Shown piece after piece: positions 1 through 8,880 of a DNA stretch of 64,000 nucleotides. Made by a program: the position numbers and the translations under genes. The stretch spans positions 1,860,001 to 1,924,000 of the forward strand of contig NZ_JAUSQU010000001.1 of NCBI RefSeq assembly GCF_030811455.1. Reading direction: 5' to 3'. Position 1 is the first letter of the stretch, and the number at the start of each line of letters is the position of its first letter. Below the pieces are notes generated by a model. That model was not told the DNA's origin. It did not search any database and saw only the letters and a program-made list of their open reading frames with translations. This DNA is from Streptosporangium lutulentum. GTDB lineage: Bacteria > Actinomycetota > Actinomycetes > Streptosporangiales > Streptosporangiaceae.

Positions 1-792
1 GCCGAACTGGTCCCACACGCGGTTGAGGCCCGCGGTGCCGTACCTGCGCACCCGCGTGACGTCGTCCAGGTCGAGGACGTCGGTGAGCACGGTGGGGGCC
101 TCGCCCGCCTCGACCCTGACCCGGCCCTCGGGATCGACGACGAGACTGCGCCCGGTGCCGGTGGGGGCGGCCGTGTTGACGCTGACGACGTAGACCTGGT
201 TCACGATCGCGTTGGCGCGCGCCAGCACCAGCTCCTGGGCGCGGTCGGAGGTCGTCGTCATGACCGGGTTGACGATGACCTCCGCGCCCATCCAGGCGAG
301 ATGGCGTGCGACCTCGGGAAACCAGACGTCGTAGCAGATCGCGAAGCCGACCCGGCCCGTCCCGGGGACGTCGAAGACCACGAAGCGGTCACCCGGCCGG
401 TAGGGCTCGTACGGTCGCCAGGGGAAGATCTTCCGGTACGAGGCCGCGAGGCGGCCCTCGGGGGAGAAGGCCAGGGCCGTGTTGTACAGCGCGCCGTTCT
501 CCCCGCGCTCGCACACGCTGCCGGGCACCAGCCAGATGTTCAGGTCGCCGGCGAGCTGGGCGAGCGCCTTCGACCGCGGCCCGTCCAGGGGCTCCGCGGA
601 CGCCTCCAGCTCCGCGTTCCTCCGGCGGGGCGGCGTCCGGGTGCCGTGCAGGTGCAGCTCGGGGAAGACGACGAAACGGGCCTCGGGAAAGCCCGCGACG
701 AGTTCCTCGACCTCCCGGGCGAAATCCGAGAGCGAGGCGTCGATCGGATGAGGGGCCGCCTGGGCGAGCGCGACGGGAAGAGGGCGGGACAC
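1..792 (-). CDS. Carbon-nitrogen hydrolase (nitrilase superfamily), 3' end outside window
   Basis: Predicted cytosolic thiol amidase/nitrilase hydrolysing a non-peptide C-N bond. The catalytic triad is visible: Glu45 in FPELH, Lys121 in YRKIFPW and Cys153 in ICYDVWFPE, with the family's NPVMTT and ARANA signatures following. The GTG start at 792 is chosen because AGGTG lies 5 nt upstream; an upstream GTG in another frame does not continue the family sequence. The visible 264 codons reach the window edge, so the C-terminus is missing. It is divergent from the GntR regulator and near an amino-acid permease, suggesting uptake and deamidation of an amide or amino-acid derivative. The substrate cannot be told from sequence. 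Confidence 0.9.
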   Translation of the reverse strand, partial: MSRPLPVALAQAAPHPIDASLSDFAREVEELVAGFPEARFVVFPELHLHGTRTPPRRRNAELEASAEPLDGPRSKALAQLAGDLNIWLVPGSVCERGENGALYNTALAFSPEGRLAASYRKIFPWRPYEPYRPGDRFVVFDVPGTGRVGFAICYDVWFPEVARHLAWMGAEVIVNPVMTTTSDRAQELVLARANAIVNQVYVVSVNTAAPTGTGRSLVVDPEGRVRVEAGEAPTVLTDVLDLDDVTRVRRYGTAGLNRVWDQFG

Positions 793-830
793 GGTTCACC
801 TGTTTTCTGGCTTCCACGCTATGAGATGTG

Positions 831-883
831 AAAATAGCTCATTCTGAGCATTTAAATCAATAGTGCTCAGAATGATCTATTTT
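831..883. promoter_or_regulatory. 20-bp near-perfect inverted repeat, candidate GntR operator in divergent promoter
   Basis: Positions 831-850 and 864-883 are inverted repeats matching at 19 of 20 bases around a 13-bp AT-rich spacer. The inner part reads TCATTCTGAGCA / TGCTCAGAATGA. It occupies most of the 105-bp gap between the amidase and the GntR gene, so it can control both. The right arm lies where the -35 region of the regulator would be if TAGTAC (889-894) is its -10. Binding by the adjacent GntR protein is an inference. Confidence 0.8.
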
Positions 884-897
884 TCGGCTAGTACGGT

Positions 898-1716
898 GTG
901 GGCATGACGCCTGGCAGCCCCCTGACCGCGCTCAAAGCACCCGCCCTCGCGGGTATCCGCCGGCTCAACGCCCTGGACACCGTTCGCGCCCGCATCGCGA
1001 TGGCCGTCGATCTCGGCCTGCTGAAGCCGGGGGAGCGGCTTCCCCCGACCGACGAGATCGCCCGTGCCCTCGGCGTCGGGGAGATCACGGCCCGGCGCGC
1101 CCTCGTCTCGCTGTGCGCCGAGGGCGTCCTGGAGCGGCGGCGCGGCCGGAACGGCGGAACCCTGGTGGCCCACCGGCCCGTCACCGGAGGGGTCATCGAG
1201 ATCGAGGCGTACCGGTCGGCCGCGGACGAGGTCCATCGGCTGATCGACCAGAGGCTGCTGCTGGAGTGCGGGATCGCGCACCTGGCGGCGTCGAACGTGA
1301 GCCGGCGGCAACTGGAGGAGCTGGAGGAGCTCGTGGCGCAGATGGACCGGGTCTCAAGCTGGGCCGAGTTCCACACCTGCGACGAGCGGTTCCACACGGC
1401 GATCGCGGCGGCCACCGGCCTGCCGTCCGCGGGGGACCAGTACGGCCCGATCCTGCGGGAGCTCTACCGCTACTACCTGCCGTACCCGCTGGACTACCTG
1501 CGGGAGTCCAACGGCGAGCACGCCGAGCTCGTCGCGGCCCTGACCGGCCGCGATCCGCTGAAGGCGGTCGACGTCACGCGCCGCCACGTCGAGACGCTCC
1601 ACCGGACCATGTTCGTCGGGCTCATCGGCCGTCAGCCGTCCGCCGACGTCCCGCCCCCGGCCGTGCCCTCCCCTGATGAGGCGGTCTCGGTTCCGGCCAG
1701 CGCGGAGTGCCGGTAG
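898..1716 (+). CDS. GntR-family regulator, FadR-type with FCD domain
   Basis: A 272-aa DNA-binding repressor. Residues about 20-80 form the winged helix (GERLPPTDEIARALGVGEITARRAL region); residues about 105-245 form the all-helical FCD effector domain with the expected acidic and histidine ligands (DERFHTAIA, EHAELVAAL, RRHVETLH), typical of metal/carboxylate-binding regulators. The GTG at 898 and ATG at 904 are both possible. No Shine-Dalgarno is visible and the -10-like TAGTAC ends only 3-9 nt upstream, so the mRNA may be leaderless. Its 3' end overlaps the convergent permease by 85 nt. It probably controls the amidase and perhaps the permease. Confidence 0.88.
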   Translation: MGMTPGSPLTALKAPALAGIRRLNALDTVRARIAMAVDLGLLKPGERLPPTDEIARALGVGEITARRALVSLCAEGVLERRRGRNGGTLVAHRPVTGGVIEIEAYRSAADEVHRLIDQRLLLECGIAHLAASNVSRRQLEELEELVAQMDRVSSWAEFHTCDERFHTAIAAATGLPSAGDQYGPILRELYRYYLPYPLDYLRESNGEHAELVAALTGRDPLKAVDVTRRHVETLHRTMFVGLIGRQPSADVPPPAVPSPDEAVSVPASAECR

Positions 1717-3095
1717 GAGTAGCCGAAGTACACGATCAGGCCGACCACGAACCACGCCGCGAAGCGCACCCAGGTCTGCCACTGCAGGAAGGTGATCAGC
1801 CAGAGCGAGAAGAGGACGCCGATCGCCGGCACGACCGGCATTCCGGGGCAGCGGAAGGTCCGCGGCAGGTCGGGCCGCCGGTAGTGCAGCACGATCACCG
1901 CCGCGCACACGACCACGAAGGCGAGCAGGATGCCGATGTTGGTCAGTTCCGCCACCTGCACGATGGGCAGGAACCCGGCCATGATCGCGGAGATGACGCC
2001 GACGATCCAGGTCACACGGGTCGGCACGTGCCGGGTCGGGTGCGTCTTGGCGAACCACTTCGGCAGCAGCCCGTCCCGGCTCATCGCGAACCACACGCGG
2101 GTCACCCCGAGCATGAAGGTGAACATCACGGTGAGGATGCCGATGATCGCCCCGACCGCGATCACGTTCGCCAGGCCGCGCAGGCCCACCGCGCTGAACG
2201 CGGTGGAGAAGCCGCTCTCCCTGTCGATCTCCGTGTACTTCTGCATGCCCGTCAGCACCAGGCAGGCCAGCACGTAGAGGACCATCGCGATGGCGAGAGA
2301 GTACATGATCGCCTTCGGCATGTGGCGCCTGGCGTCCCTGGACTCCTCCGCCGCGGTGCTCATGGCGTCGTAGCCGAAGACGGCGAAGAAGACCGTGGCC
2401 GCGCCGGTGAACGCGCCGCTGACGCCGTAGGGGAAGAAGGGGGTGTAGTTGGCCGTGTCGATGTGGAGGAAACCGACGACGATGACCACCAGCACCACGA
2501 CGACCTTCAGCGCGACGACGGCCATCTCGAACCGGGCGGCGTTCCTCATGCCGAGGTTCAGCAGGTAGGCGATCAGCAGGCACAGCAGGGCGGCGATCAG
2601 GTCCACCTGGTGTCCCGCGCCCGTCCCCGGCGCTCCCAGCATCCACGCGGGAATCTCGACGCCCAGGGCGTCGAGCAGGAACGAGAAGTAACCGGAGATG
2701 CCGATGGCGACGACCGCGACGATCGCGGTGTACTCCAGCAGCAGGTCCCAGCCGATGAACCAGCCCACCAGTTCGCCGAGGACCGCGTAACCGTAGGTGT
2801 ACGCCGATCCGGCCTTGGGGATGAGCCCCGCGAACTCCGCGTAGGAGAACGCCGCCGCCGCGCTCGCGATCCCGGCGATCAGGAACGACACCACGACGGC
2901 CGGACCGGCTATGCCGTTGGCGACGGCGCCCGCGAGGGTGAAGATGCCCGCGCCGATGATGCCGCCCACCCCGATCGCGGTGAGCTGCCACAGTCCGAGC
3001 ACGCGGGTGAGCTGCTCACCCCCGGCCTCGGGTTCCTCCAGGTGCTCGATGGGCTTACGGCGAAGGACGCCCGATCCCGCCCGGAGTATGGCCAT
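1632..3095 (-). CDS. APC-superfamily amino acid permease (CAT-like)
   Basis: A 487-aa polytopic inner-membrane transporter with about 12-14 hydrophobic segments, beginning with the APC signature LTAIGVGGIIGAGIFTLAG and including FSYAEFAGLIPKAGSAYTYGY and FFAVFGYDAMSTAAEE. This matches cationic/neutral amino-acid transporters of the YfnA/CAT group. The start at 3095 is chosen for the GAGGGG box 9 nt upstream; an upstream in-frame extension to 3176 lacks family similarity. The C-terminal tail is Gly/Thr-rich and overlaps the end of the GntR gene tail-to-tail. Substrate is unknown; context with an amidase suggests an amide or amino acid. Confidence 0.9.
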   Translation of the reverse strand: MAILRAGSGVLRRKPIEHLEEPEAGGEQLTRVLGLWQLTAIGVGGIIGAGIFTLAGAVANGIAGPAVVVSFLIAGIASAAAAFSYAEFAGLIPKAGSAYTYGYAVLGELVGWFIGWDLLLEYTAIVAVVAIGISGYFSFLLDALGVEIPAWMLGAPGTGAGHQVDLIAALLCLLIAYLLNLGMRNAARFEMAVVALKVVVVLVVIVVGFLHIDTANYTPFFPYGVSGAFTGAATVFFAVFGYDAMSTAAEESRDARRHMPKAIMYSLAIAMVLYVLACLVLTGMQKYTEIDRESGFSTAFSAVGLRGLANVIAVGAIIGILTVMFTFMLGVTRVWFAMSRDGLLPKWFAKTHPTRHVPTRVTWIVGVISAIMAGFLPIVQVAELTNIGILLAFVVVCAAVIVLHYRRPDLPRTFRCPGMPVVPAIGVLFSLWLITFLQWQTWVRFAAWFVVGLIVYFGYSYRHSALAGTETASSGEGTAGGGTSADG

Positions 3096-3370
3096 GACGC
3101 ATCCCCTCAGCATGACGGCCGTGGCGGACCGTCTGGAGCCGCCATCGATCCTGACGGAGAGTTTTCCCCACTTCACTCACGGTGATGTCAGCGGCGCCGT
3201 CCCCGGATCATGCCCGGCCCGGACCGCCTCGACGGCCCCGTCCGCCGGCGCCGGCGCGACCCCGCCGGCCCGGGGGTCACGCCGGACGCTTCGCCCGGGC
3301 TCTCCCTCCTCTCCCGGGACGAGAGGAGGTACCGTCGTATTGTCGGACTCAGCCACCGGGGGGAGCCGCT

Positions 3371-3751
3371 ATGTCAAGCGATCCCGATCACGTGCTCGAC
3401 GCCATCGACGGGGTCGTCGACGAATGGCTCGCCATGAGCGACGATTCCATGCGCTGGGCACCACCTGAGAAGATTCCGCCGAAGGCACGGCTCACGCTGC
3501 CGACACCGCCCCTGCCGCATGTCCTCGAGGACCTGCTGCAGGAGGTCGGCACGCAGGCGCACACCGCCCTGGAGGCGTTCCGCCCGCTGGGGGAGGGGGT
3601 GGTCGGCGCCTTCACCGCGTTCTTCGACAGCTCGCCCGTACGGCACCTGATCGAATTGGCCAACCCGTCTGAGGAGCACGCCTCTCCCGGCGAGGCCGAA
3701 CCCGGCGAATCCCGGCCCGGGCCGTCACCCGGGGAGCCGCCGGAGCGGTGA
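3371..3751 (+). CDS. Hypothetical acidic protein, 126 aa
   Basis: Not recognised. The ATG follows a GGGGGAG box by about 6 nt. The protein starts with a short helical segment (DHVLDAIDGVVDEWLAMS), then a Pro-rich link, another amphipathic stretch around residues 50-95, and a disordered Pro/Glu/Gly tail. There is no signal peptide or membrane segment. It stands alone, divergent from the permease. G/C-rich third positions and a good ribosome site support coding. Confidence 0.6.
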   Translation: MSSDPDHVLDAIDGVVDEWLAMSDDSMRWAPPEKIPPKARLTLPTPPLPHVLEDLLQEVGTQAHTALEAFRPLGEGVVGAFTAFFDSSPVRHLIELANPSEEHASPGEAEPGESRPGPSPGEPPER

Positions 3752-4149
3752 TCGCGGGTGTCCCGTGACGTCTCCGGGACGCCGGTCACGAACGCCGGCG
3801 CGGCCATGAACGGATCTACAACGTAAAGGGCAAGTGCCGGACACCGGAGGTTCTCCCTTGCTTGCGGATCGCGTGCCGGAACGCGTGGGTCCTTGCCCTT
3901 CCGGTGGTCGCAGGACCAAGATCGGTGGCGGCTCTACGGCGAGGCGGGCATCGCGCGGGTGACGCGCGGTGGGCCGTCCGGCCGGACGACGGTCACGCTC
4001 TCCGGCGATGAGGGCGGCCTTTCACCGCATTTTTCTCTCTTTGCAACCCGCCACGGGTAACGGATCGGTAATGCCGCACTGTCAGTAGCCCCATACAGCG
4101 AGTGACTTTCGTCAGGCTGGGGGAGATCAGACGTGAAACGGGAGGCGAG
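3752..4149. other. Intergenic region without a recognisable gene
   Basis: No ORF with protein-like content was found. A perfect 9-bp inverted pair lies at 3826-3834 (AAGGGCAAG) and 3892-3900 (CTTGCCCTT), which could form a long hairpin downstream of the 126-aa gene. The last ~120 bp must hold the promoter of the next gene; no clear -35/-10 was seen. Confidence 0.4.
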
Positions 4150-5328
4150 ATGCACAGTGAGCATGATCGGACCCACGGCCACGGCCTGGAGGTGAGACCG
4201 CGAGGCCGCATGCCGTACAGCGAGTCGCGAGGGGTGCCGTCGCCCGCGCCGGCCGGGTCACCGGCCGGTCCGACGGAGACGCTGGTCTGGCCGATCGAGT
4301 CACGGGCATGCCCGGCTGACACACCGGTCGGGCCACGGCCGTCCGGTGAGCCGTCACGGGCCGAGGCCGCCGACGAGACGGAGGACGCCCCCGATCCGTT
4401 CACGCGCCGGCCCTGGGCGGGCATCGAGAGCCGGCCGTTCTCCATGCCCCCGCCGCCGGGCCGGTGGGATCGGCCGTGGTCGCAGATCTCGCGCGGCCGG
4501 CTCGTGAGGCCCGTGCTGATCGTCGGTTTCCTCGCCGCGGCCGGTACCGGCGTCTGGTTGTACGGCAGGCCCTCCTCGCCCGACTCGTCCGCCGTTGAGG
4601 CGGCTCCCGCCGCCCGGGGCCCCCTCGCGGGACGTGACAGCGTGAGCGAACCCCCCTCAGGGACGACGCGGGGCACCTCCTCTCCTGCCCCGCGGACTCC
4701 GGCCTCGGCGGCGCCCGAGCCGGGCCACAAGGCCTCGGCCGGGCGTGGGCAGGGGAGGAAGTCCGTGCGCGGCTGGAGGTCCGAGACCCCGCTCCCGGCG
4801 AGGCCGTCCCATGCCCTCGCCGCTCCCGGTGGGAAAGAGGGCCGGGGGAGTCAGGAGGAGAGGCATCGGGAGCGGCGCAGGACCCCGAAGGTCACCGCGA
4901 GGCCCGGAGCCGTCGAGAGCGCCAGGTCGCCGCGGGCGGAGGAAACCCGGAGCGCACCGCCCCCCAACGCCAGGACCGTGCCGTCCGGGAGGGCCCGGAG
5001 CGCGCCGGACGCGAGGGCAAGGACCTCGCCGCCCGCGAACGCCAGGACCGTGCCGTCCGAGAGGGCCCGGGCCACGCCGGACGCGAAGGCCGGGACCGGG
5101 CCGTCCGCCAGAGCCAGGACCGCGCCGCCCGCGAACGCCGGGCCGAGGTCGTCGCAGGCGCCCGCGGCGCCGAGGGCCAGGGTCCCGGCGCCCGCCGGCG
5201 GAAACGAGAGCCGGGCGGCCGACGGCGGCGCCGCCTACGCCTGCCGGCATCTGAGTCCCGGAGACTGGCGCTACGCCTACTGCGTGCAGGTGTGGAACAA
5301 CTACAGCAGGAGGAGCGGCACGCCCTGA
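4150..5328 (+). CDS. Single-pass membrane protein with Ala/Arg/Pro repeat region and Cys-containing C-terminus
   Basis: A 392-aa protein of unknown function. The start at 4150 has GGAGG 4 nt upstream; an in-frame extension to 4102 has no ribosome site. Residues about 1-110 are Pro/Gly-rich and charged, one membrane span follows (VRPVLIVGFLAAAGTGVWLYG region, about residues 118-138), then a ~180-residue low-complexity stalk with degenerate repeats of NART(V/S)PS and ARTAPPANA type. The last 30 residues are compact and aromatic (YACRHLSPGDWRYAYCVQVWNNY region) with two cysteines that may pair. The likely layout is cytoplasmic N-terminus, TM and an extended extracytoplasmic stalk presenting the C-terminal module. 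Confidence 0.65.
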   Translation: MHSEHDRTHGHGLEVRPRGRMPYSESRGVPSPAPAGSPAGPTETLVWPIESRACPADTPVGPRPSGEPSRAEAADETEDAPDPFTRRPWAGIESRPFSMPPPPGRWDRPWSQISRGRLVRPVLIVGFLAAAGTGVWLYGRPSSPDSSAVEAAPAARGPLAGRDSVSEPPSGTTRGTSSPAPRTPASAAPEPGHKASAGRGQGRKSVRGWRSETPLPARPSHALAAPGGKEGRGSQEERHRERRRTPKVTARPGAVESARSPRAEETRSAPPPNARTVPSGRARSAPDARARTSPPANARTVPSERARATPDAKAGTGPSARARTAPPANAGPRSSQAPAAPRARVPAPAGGNESRAADGGAAYACRHLSPGDWRYAYCVQVWNNYSRRSGTP

Positions 5329-5340
5329 CCTCGCGCCGGG

Positions 5341-6942
5341 TCAGTACCGGCCGCTGCGGCGCATGGCGCGCGGGCGTCCGTCGGGGTCGCACACGAGCCG
5401 GTAGAACGGGGCGGCCCAGGCGACGGTCCAGGGCGACATGCGCGAGGTCTCGTAGAGCCGTAGCCGTCCGGGCGGGCGCGGCCCGTGGCGGCCCTCCGCG
5501 TGCCAGCGTTCGAGGGCGGCGGCCGAGTCGGCGAACGCGGCGAAGAAGGCCTTCGGGTCGAGAAGATCCTCATCGGAGGAGCCGGTCAGGTCGAGGTGCT
5601 CTTGCGCGAGGGTCAGCCGCAGGTCGCGGGGGAAGCGGCGCGCGCCGTCCCCGTGGCCTCCCGGGTCCAGGGGCTCCCGGCCGTCGAGGGTTTCGTCGAG
5701 CACCGCGCAGGTGAGCTCGGAGTCGTAGGTCCAGGACCGCCGGTTGAAGTTGTCCGAGCCGATGGTCGACCAGGCGTCGTCGATGACGCAGACCTTCGCG
5801 TGGACGTAGATCGGGACGCCCTCCCGGTTCTCGACCCCGTACACCGCGACGCGGTCTCCGCCCGCGCGCTTGAGGATGGAGAGGGCCTGGTCGCGGCCCA
5901 GTATCTGGGGAGTGGCGCTGAGCGCGCCGTCCTGGTCGGGGTGGAGCGGCAGGACATTGATCATCAGCAGGTCCGGGTTGGCCTCCAGCGCCTCGGCGAA
6001 GGACTCCGCGACCTGGGGCGACCACAGATACTGATCTTCGATGTAGATGAGGGCGCGGGCGCGGCGCAGGGCCTTGAGGTAGCCGCGGGCGACGCTGCGC
6101 TCTCCTTCGGGGGCGAACGGATAGCGGGTCCGGCGGTGGGCGTAGGTCCGCAGGAGCTGTACGGCATGCGGCCCGCGGGCGGGTGGATCGGGGAACTGCG
6201 GCGGCAACGGATCGGGCAGGGTGTCCTCGTGGCGCAGCAGGTCGGCCAGGCGGTGCAGGGGGTTGCGGGTCAGCGGCTGGGGATCCTCCCAGCGCTCCCT
6301 GAACACGGCTTCGACGTCGCCGACGGCCGGCCCCTGGATCGCGGCCTGGACGTCGTGCCACGGCGGGCGGGCGCCGTACACCTTGGCCATGGGGGCGGAC
6401 TGCGGGTCGCCTTTGTGCGAGGAGTCGTCGCGGCGGCCCCAGCACAGGTCGATCCCCCCGACGAAGGCGATGTCGCGTTCCGGTTCGGCGCGGTGCCGCA
6501 GCACCACGAGTTTCTGGTGGTGCGATCCGCCGGGCGGGACGCGCATGTCACGCAGGCACTCTCCGCCGGCGGCCTCGATGTCCTCCCCGAGATGGCGGTT
6601 CTCGGCCTCGCTGAAGCGGAGCCGGTCCCAATGCGAGCGCCACAGGAGGCCCTTCACCACGACCCCGCGTCGCGCGGCCGCCGCGAACACCTGGGCGACC
6701 TCCGTGCCGGGGCCGTCCAGCCTCTGGGTGGGATCACCGCGCCAGTCGGTGAACAACAGCAGGTCTCCGGGGCCCAGTTCGTTGACGCGGGCGAGCAACT
6801 CGGTGAAGTACGGCGCGCCGTGCGGGATGGGCCGTACCGTGTTGCCGCCCGACCAGGCCACCCCGTCGTCATGCCGGGCATCGATTCCGGACGCCGGGTT
6901 GCCACGCTCCTTACCGTTAAGAAACCAGTCGTTTGTATTCAT
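5341..6942 (-). CDS. Phospholipase D family protein
   Basis: A 533-aa phosphodiesterase with two HKD motifs. The first is SHHQKLVVL followed by the FVGGIDL strand about 20 residues later; the second is VHAKVCVIDD with GSDNFNRRSW after it, matching H-x-K-x4-D plus the downstream Gly-Ser/Asn. Length and motif spacing fit bacterial PLD-like enzymes acting on phospholipid headgroups. No signal peptide is visible. ATG 6942 is the first codon of the conserved region; its ribosome site is weak. It is convergent with the repeat-stalk protein (12-nt gap) and divergent from a second PLD-superfamily gene. Confidence 0.88.
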   Translation of the reverse strand: MNTNDWFLNGKERGNPASGIDARHDDGVAWSGGNTVRPIPHGAPYFTELLARVNELGPGDLLLFTDWRGDPTQRLDGPGTEVAQVFAAAARRGVVVKGLLWRSHWDRLRFSEAENRHLGEDIEAAGGECLRDMRVPPGGSHHQKLVVLRHRAEPERDIAFVGGIDLCWGRRDDSSHKGDPQSAPMAKVYGARPPWHDVQAAIQGPAVGDVEAVFRERWEDPQPLTRNPLHRLADLLRHEDTLPDPLPPQFPDPPARGPHAVQLLRTYAHRRTRYPFAPEGERSVARGYLKALRRARALIYIEDQYLWSPQVAESFAEALEANPDLLMINVLPLHPDQDGALSATPQILGRDQALSILKRAGGDRVAVYGVENREGVPIYVHAKVCVIDDAWSTIGSDNFNRRSWTYDSELTCAVLDETLDGREPLDPGGHGDGARRFPRDLRLTLAQEHLDLTGSSDEDLLDPKAFFAAFADSAAALERWHAEGRHGPRPPGRLRLYETSRMSPWTVAWAAPFYRLVCDPDGRPRAMRRSGRY

Positions 6943-7047
6943 TAAGTGCGCTCTACCCGGTTTTTGCCAGATTTCACGCCGCGGCTTTGACGATCGGGTG
7001 GCCTCCGGCGGGCGAGGGAGGACGCACGACATCGTCACGAAAGCTTG

Positions 7048-8235
7048 ATGGGGGATCGACGGACTGTCACGCTGGCCCCCATGGCAGCATTCGCTGGGAA
7101 CAAGATCGAGGCGTTCGTCGGGCCGACGGAGCTCGGGGCGGCCGACGACCTCGAAGGTGTGATCGTCGACTTCATCGGCGGCGCCCGCCACTCGCTGGAC
7201 ATCGCGGTCCAGGAGCTGGACTCCGAACCGATCGCCCAGGCGATCCTCGACGCCCGCTTCCGCGGGGTGAGCGTCCGCGTAGTGCTGGAGCAGGACTACC
7301 TGCTCACCGCCAAACTGCCCGTCGTCACCGCGCGCGCCGGAGAGGACGAGGCGGCGGCGCGTCGTCGCGTCCAGTGGGGCGAGGAGCCCGGCGCCCGCAG
7401 CCTGGAGGCCAACCGGCGGATCCTGGCGGCGCTGCTGCGGTGCGGCGTCGACGTCAAGGCCGACTACAACCCGGCGATCTTCCACCAGAAGTTCGTCGTC
7501 CGCGACTACCGCGGCCGGACCCTCCCCACCTCGGCCATCCTGTCCGGGTCGGCGAACTTCACCGACACCGACTGCCACCGCAACCTCAACCACCTCGTCG
7601 TCTTCCACGACGCCCGGATCTGCGACGAGTACGGCACCGAGTTCGACCAGATACGGGCAGGCCACTTCGGCAGGGGCGTCCACGGCAAGGTTCCCGCCGC
7701 CTACAACCTCGCCGGCGTCCCGGTGAAGGTGCTGTTCGCCCCCGATCACGCCCCCGAGCTTGAGATCATGAAGCAGATGCTCAAGGCCGTCCGGCGCGTC
7801 GACTTCGCGATCTTCACCTTCTCCGGATCCTCCGGCATCGACGACGCGATGATCGCCCTGGCCGAGGCGAAGCGCGTCGTCACCGGTGCGATGGATCCCG
7901 GGCAGGGCGCCCAGAAGTGGGCCGCCACCCATGACCTGGACCGCGCCCACATCGAGCTCTACTTCCCCAGGCGCGGCGCCGCCTTCGGCAAGCTCCACCA
8001 CAAGCTCATGGTGATCGACGAGGCCGTCGTCGTCGCCGGATCGTTCAACTACACGGCGCCCGCCAACAACTACAACGACGAGAACATCTTCGTCATCGGC
8101 AGCCCGTACCTCGACCTGCCCAAACGCGAGGGCGGCCCCGTCGACCCCGACGCGTGCGCCGAACTCGCCCTGTTCTTCCGCACCGAGATCCAGCGCATCG
8201 AACAGGCCGGCGAACGATTCATCGGCGAGCCGTAG
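7048..8235 (+). CDS. PLD-like phosphodiesterase with two HKD motifs
   Basis: About 395 aa. The first motif is FHQKFVVRD followed by SGSANFTDTD; the second is LHHKLMVIDEA followed by AGSFNYT. This resembles the cardiolipin-synthase/nuclease branch rather than the neighbouring PLD. Asn-rich NLNH and NNYNDEN segments follow each motif. Candidate starts are ATG 7048 (weak GAAAG upstream) and ATG 7081 (no Shine-Dalgarno); TTG 7045 is also in frame. No signal peptide is visible. It could cleave phospholipid or nucleic-acid phosphodiesters; sequence alone does not decide. Confidence 0.85.
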   Translation: MGDRRTVTLAPMAAFAGNKIEAFVGPTELGAADDLEGVIVDFIGGARHSLDIAVQELDSEPIAQAILDARFRGVSVRVVLEQDYLLTAKLPVVTARAGEDEAAARRRVQWGEEPGARSLEANRRILAALLRCGVDVKADYNPAIFHQKFVVRDYRGRTLPTSAILSGSANFTDTDCHRNLNHLVVFHDARICDEYGTEFDQIRAGHFGRGVHGKVPAAYNLAGVPVKVLFAPDHAPELEIMKQMLKAVRRVDFAIFTFSGSSGIDDAMIALAEAKRVVTGAMDPGQGAQKWAATHDLDRAHIELYFPRRGAAFGKLHHKLMVIDEAVVVAGSFNYTAPANNYNDENIFVIGSPYLDLPKREGGPVDPDACAELALFFRTEIQRIEQAGERFIGEP

Positions 8236-8238
8236 CCG

Positions 8239-8880
8239 TCACACGCCCGGCAGGGCGATGGCGGTGATCACCAGGCCGTCGGCGACCAGCCAGCGCCCGT
8301 CGAAACCGGTCAGTTCCCGGCCGTCCACCAGGGGGCCGGGGACGAGGAGGCGGGCGGTGAAGGTGCCCGAGGGGGCGAGGGTCACGTGGGCCTCCTCGAA
8401 GCCGAGCCAGCGTCCGGCCAGCGGGAACCACGCCTTGTAGACGCTCTCCTTGGCGCTGAACAGCAGCCGCTCCCAGTGGACCTGGTCGCCGAGCCGGGCC
8501 AGCTCCTCCCGTTCTTCCGGCAGGGCGACGACGCCCAGGACGCCGTCGGGAAGGGGCTCGTGAGGTTCGGCGTCGATGCCGACGGTGAGGGCCTCCAGGG
8601 ACACGGCGGCGGCGCGGTATCCGTCGCAGTGGGTGATGGAGCCCACCACCCCGTCGGGCCACCCGGGAGCGCGGTGCTCACCGGGCAGGATCGGCACCGG
8701 GGGCAGTCCGAGCCGGGCCATGGCCTGGCGGGCGCAGTATCGCGCGGTGGTGAACTCGCGCCGCCGCCTGTCCGCCGCGCGAGCGACGACGGCCTCCTCC
8801 TCGGGGAACAGCATGACGCCGGGCGGATCGCCGAAGGTCTCGGCGCTCGCCACCCAGGGCGGCAGGATCTTCTCGATCAT
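8239..8880 (-). CDS. pptT: 4'-phosphopantetheinyl transferase (PptT/Sfp type)
   Basis: Transfers phosphopantetheine from CoA to a Ser of acyl or peptidyl carrier proteins, activating fatty-acid, polyketide and NRPS enzymes. The 213-aa protein carries the family signatures VGIDAEPHEPL (Mg ligands) and FSAKESVYKAWFPL, plus the substrate-binding SITHCDGY. Its ATG overlaps the stop of the upstream metallophosphoesterase (ATGA at 8877-8880), so the two are translationally coupled. The same overlapping arrangement is known for mycobacterial pptH-pptT, which supports the symbol. Confidence 0.92.
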   Translation of the reverse strand: MIEKILPPWVASAETFGDPPGVMLFPEEEAVVARAADRRRREFTTARYCARQAMARLGLPPVPILPGEHRAPGWPDGVVGSITHCDGYRAAAVSLEALTVGIDAEPHEPLPDGVLGVVALPEEREELARLGDQVHWERLLFSAKESVYKAWFPLAGRWLGFEEAHVTLAPSGTFTARLLVPGPLVDGRELTGFDGRWLVADGLVITAIALPGV

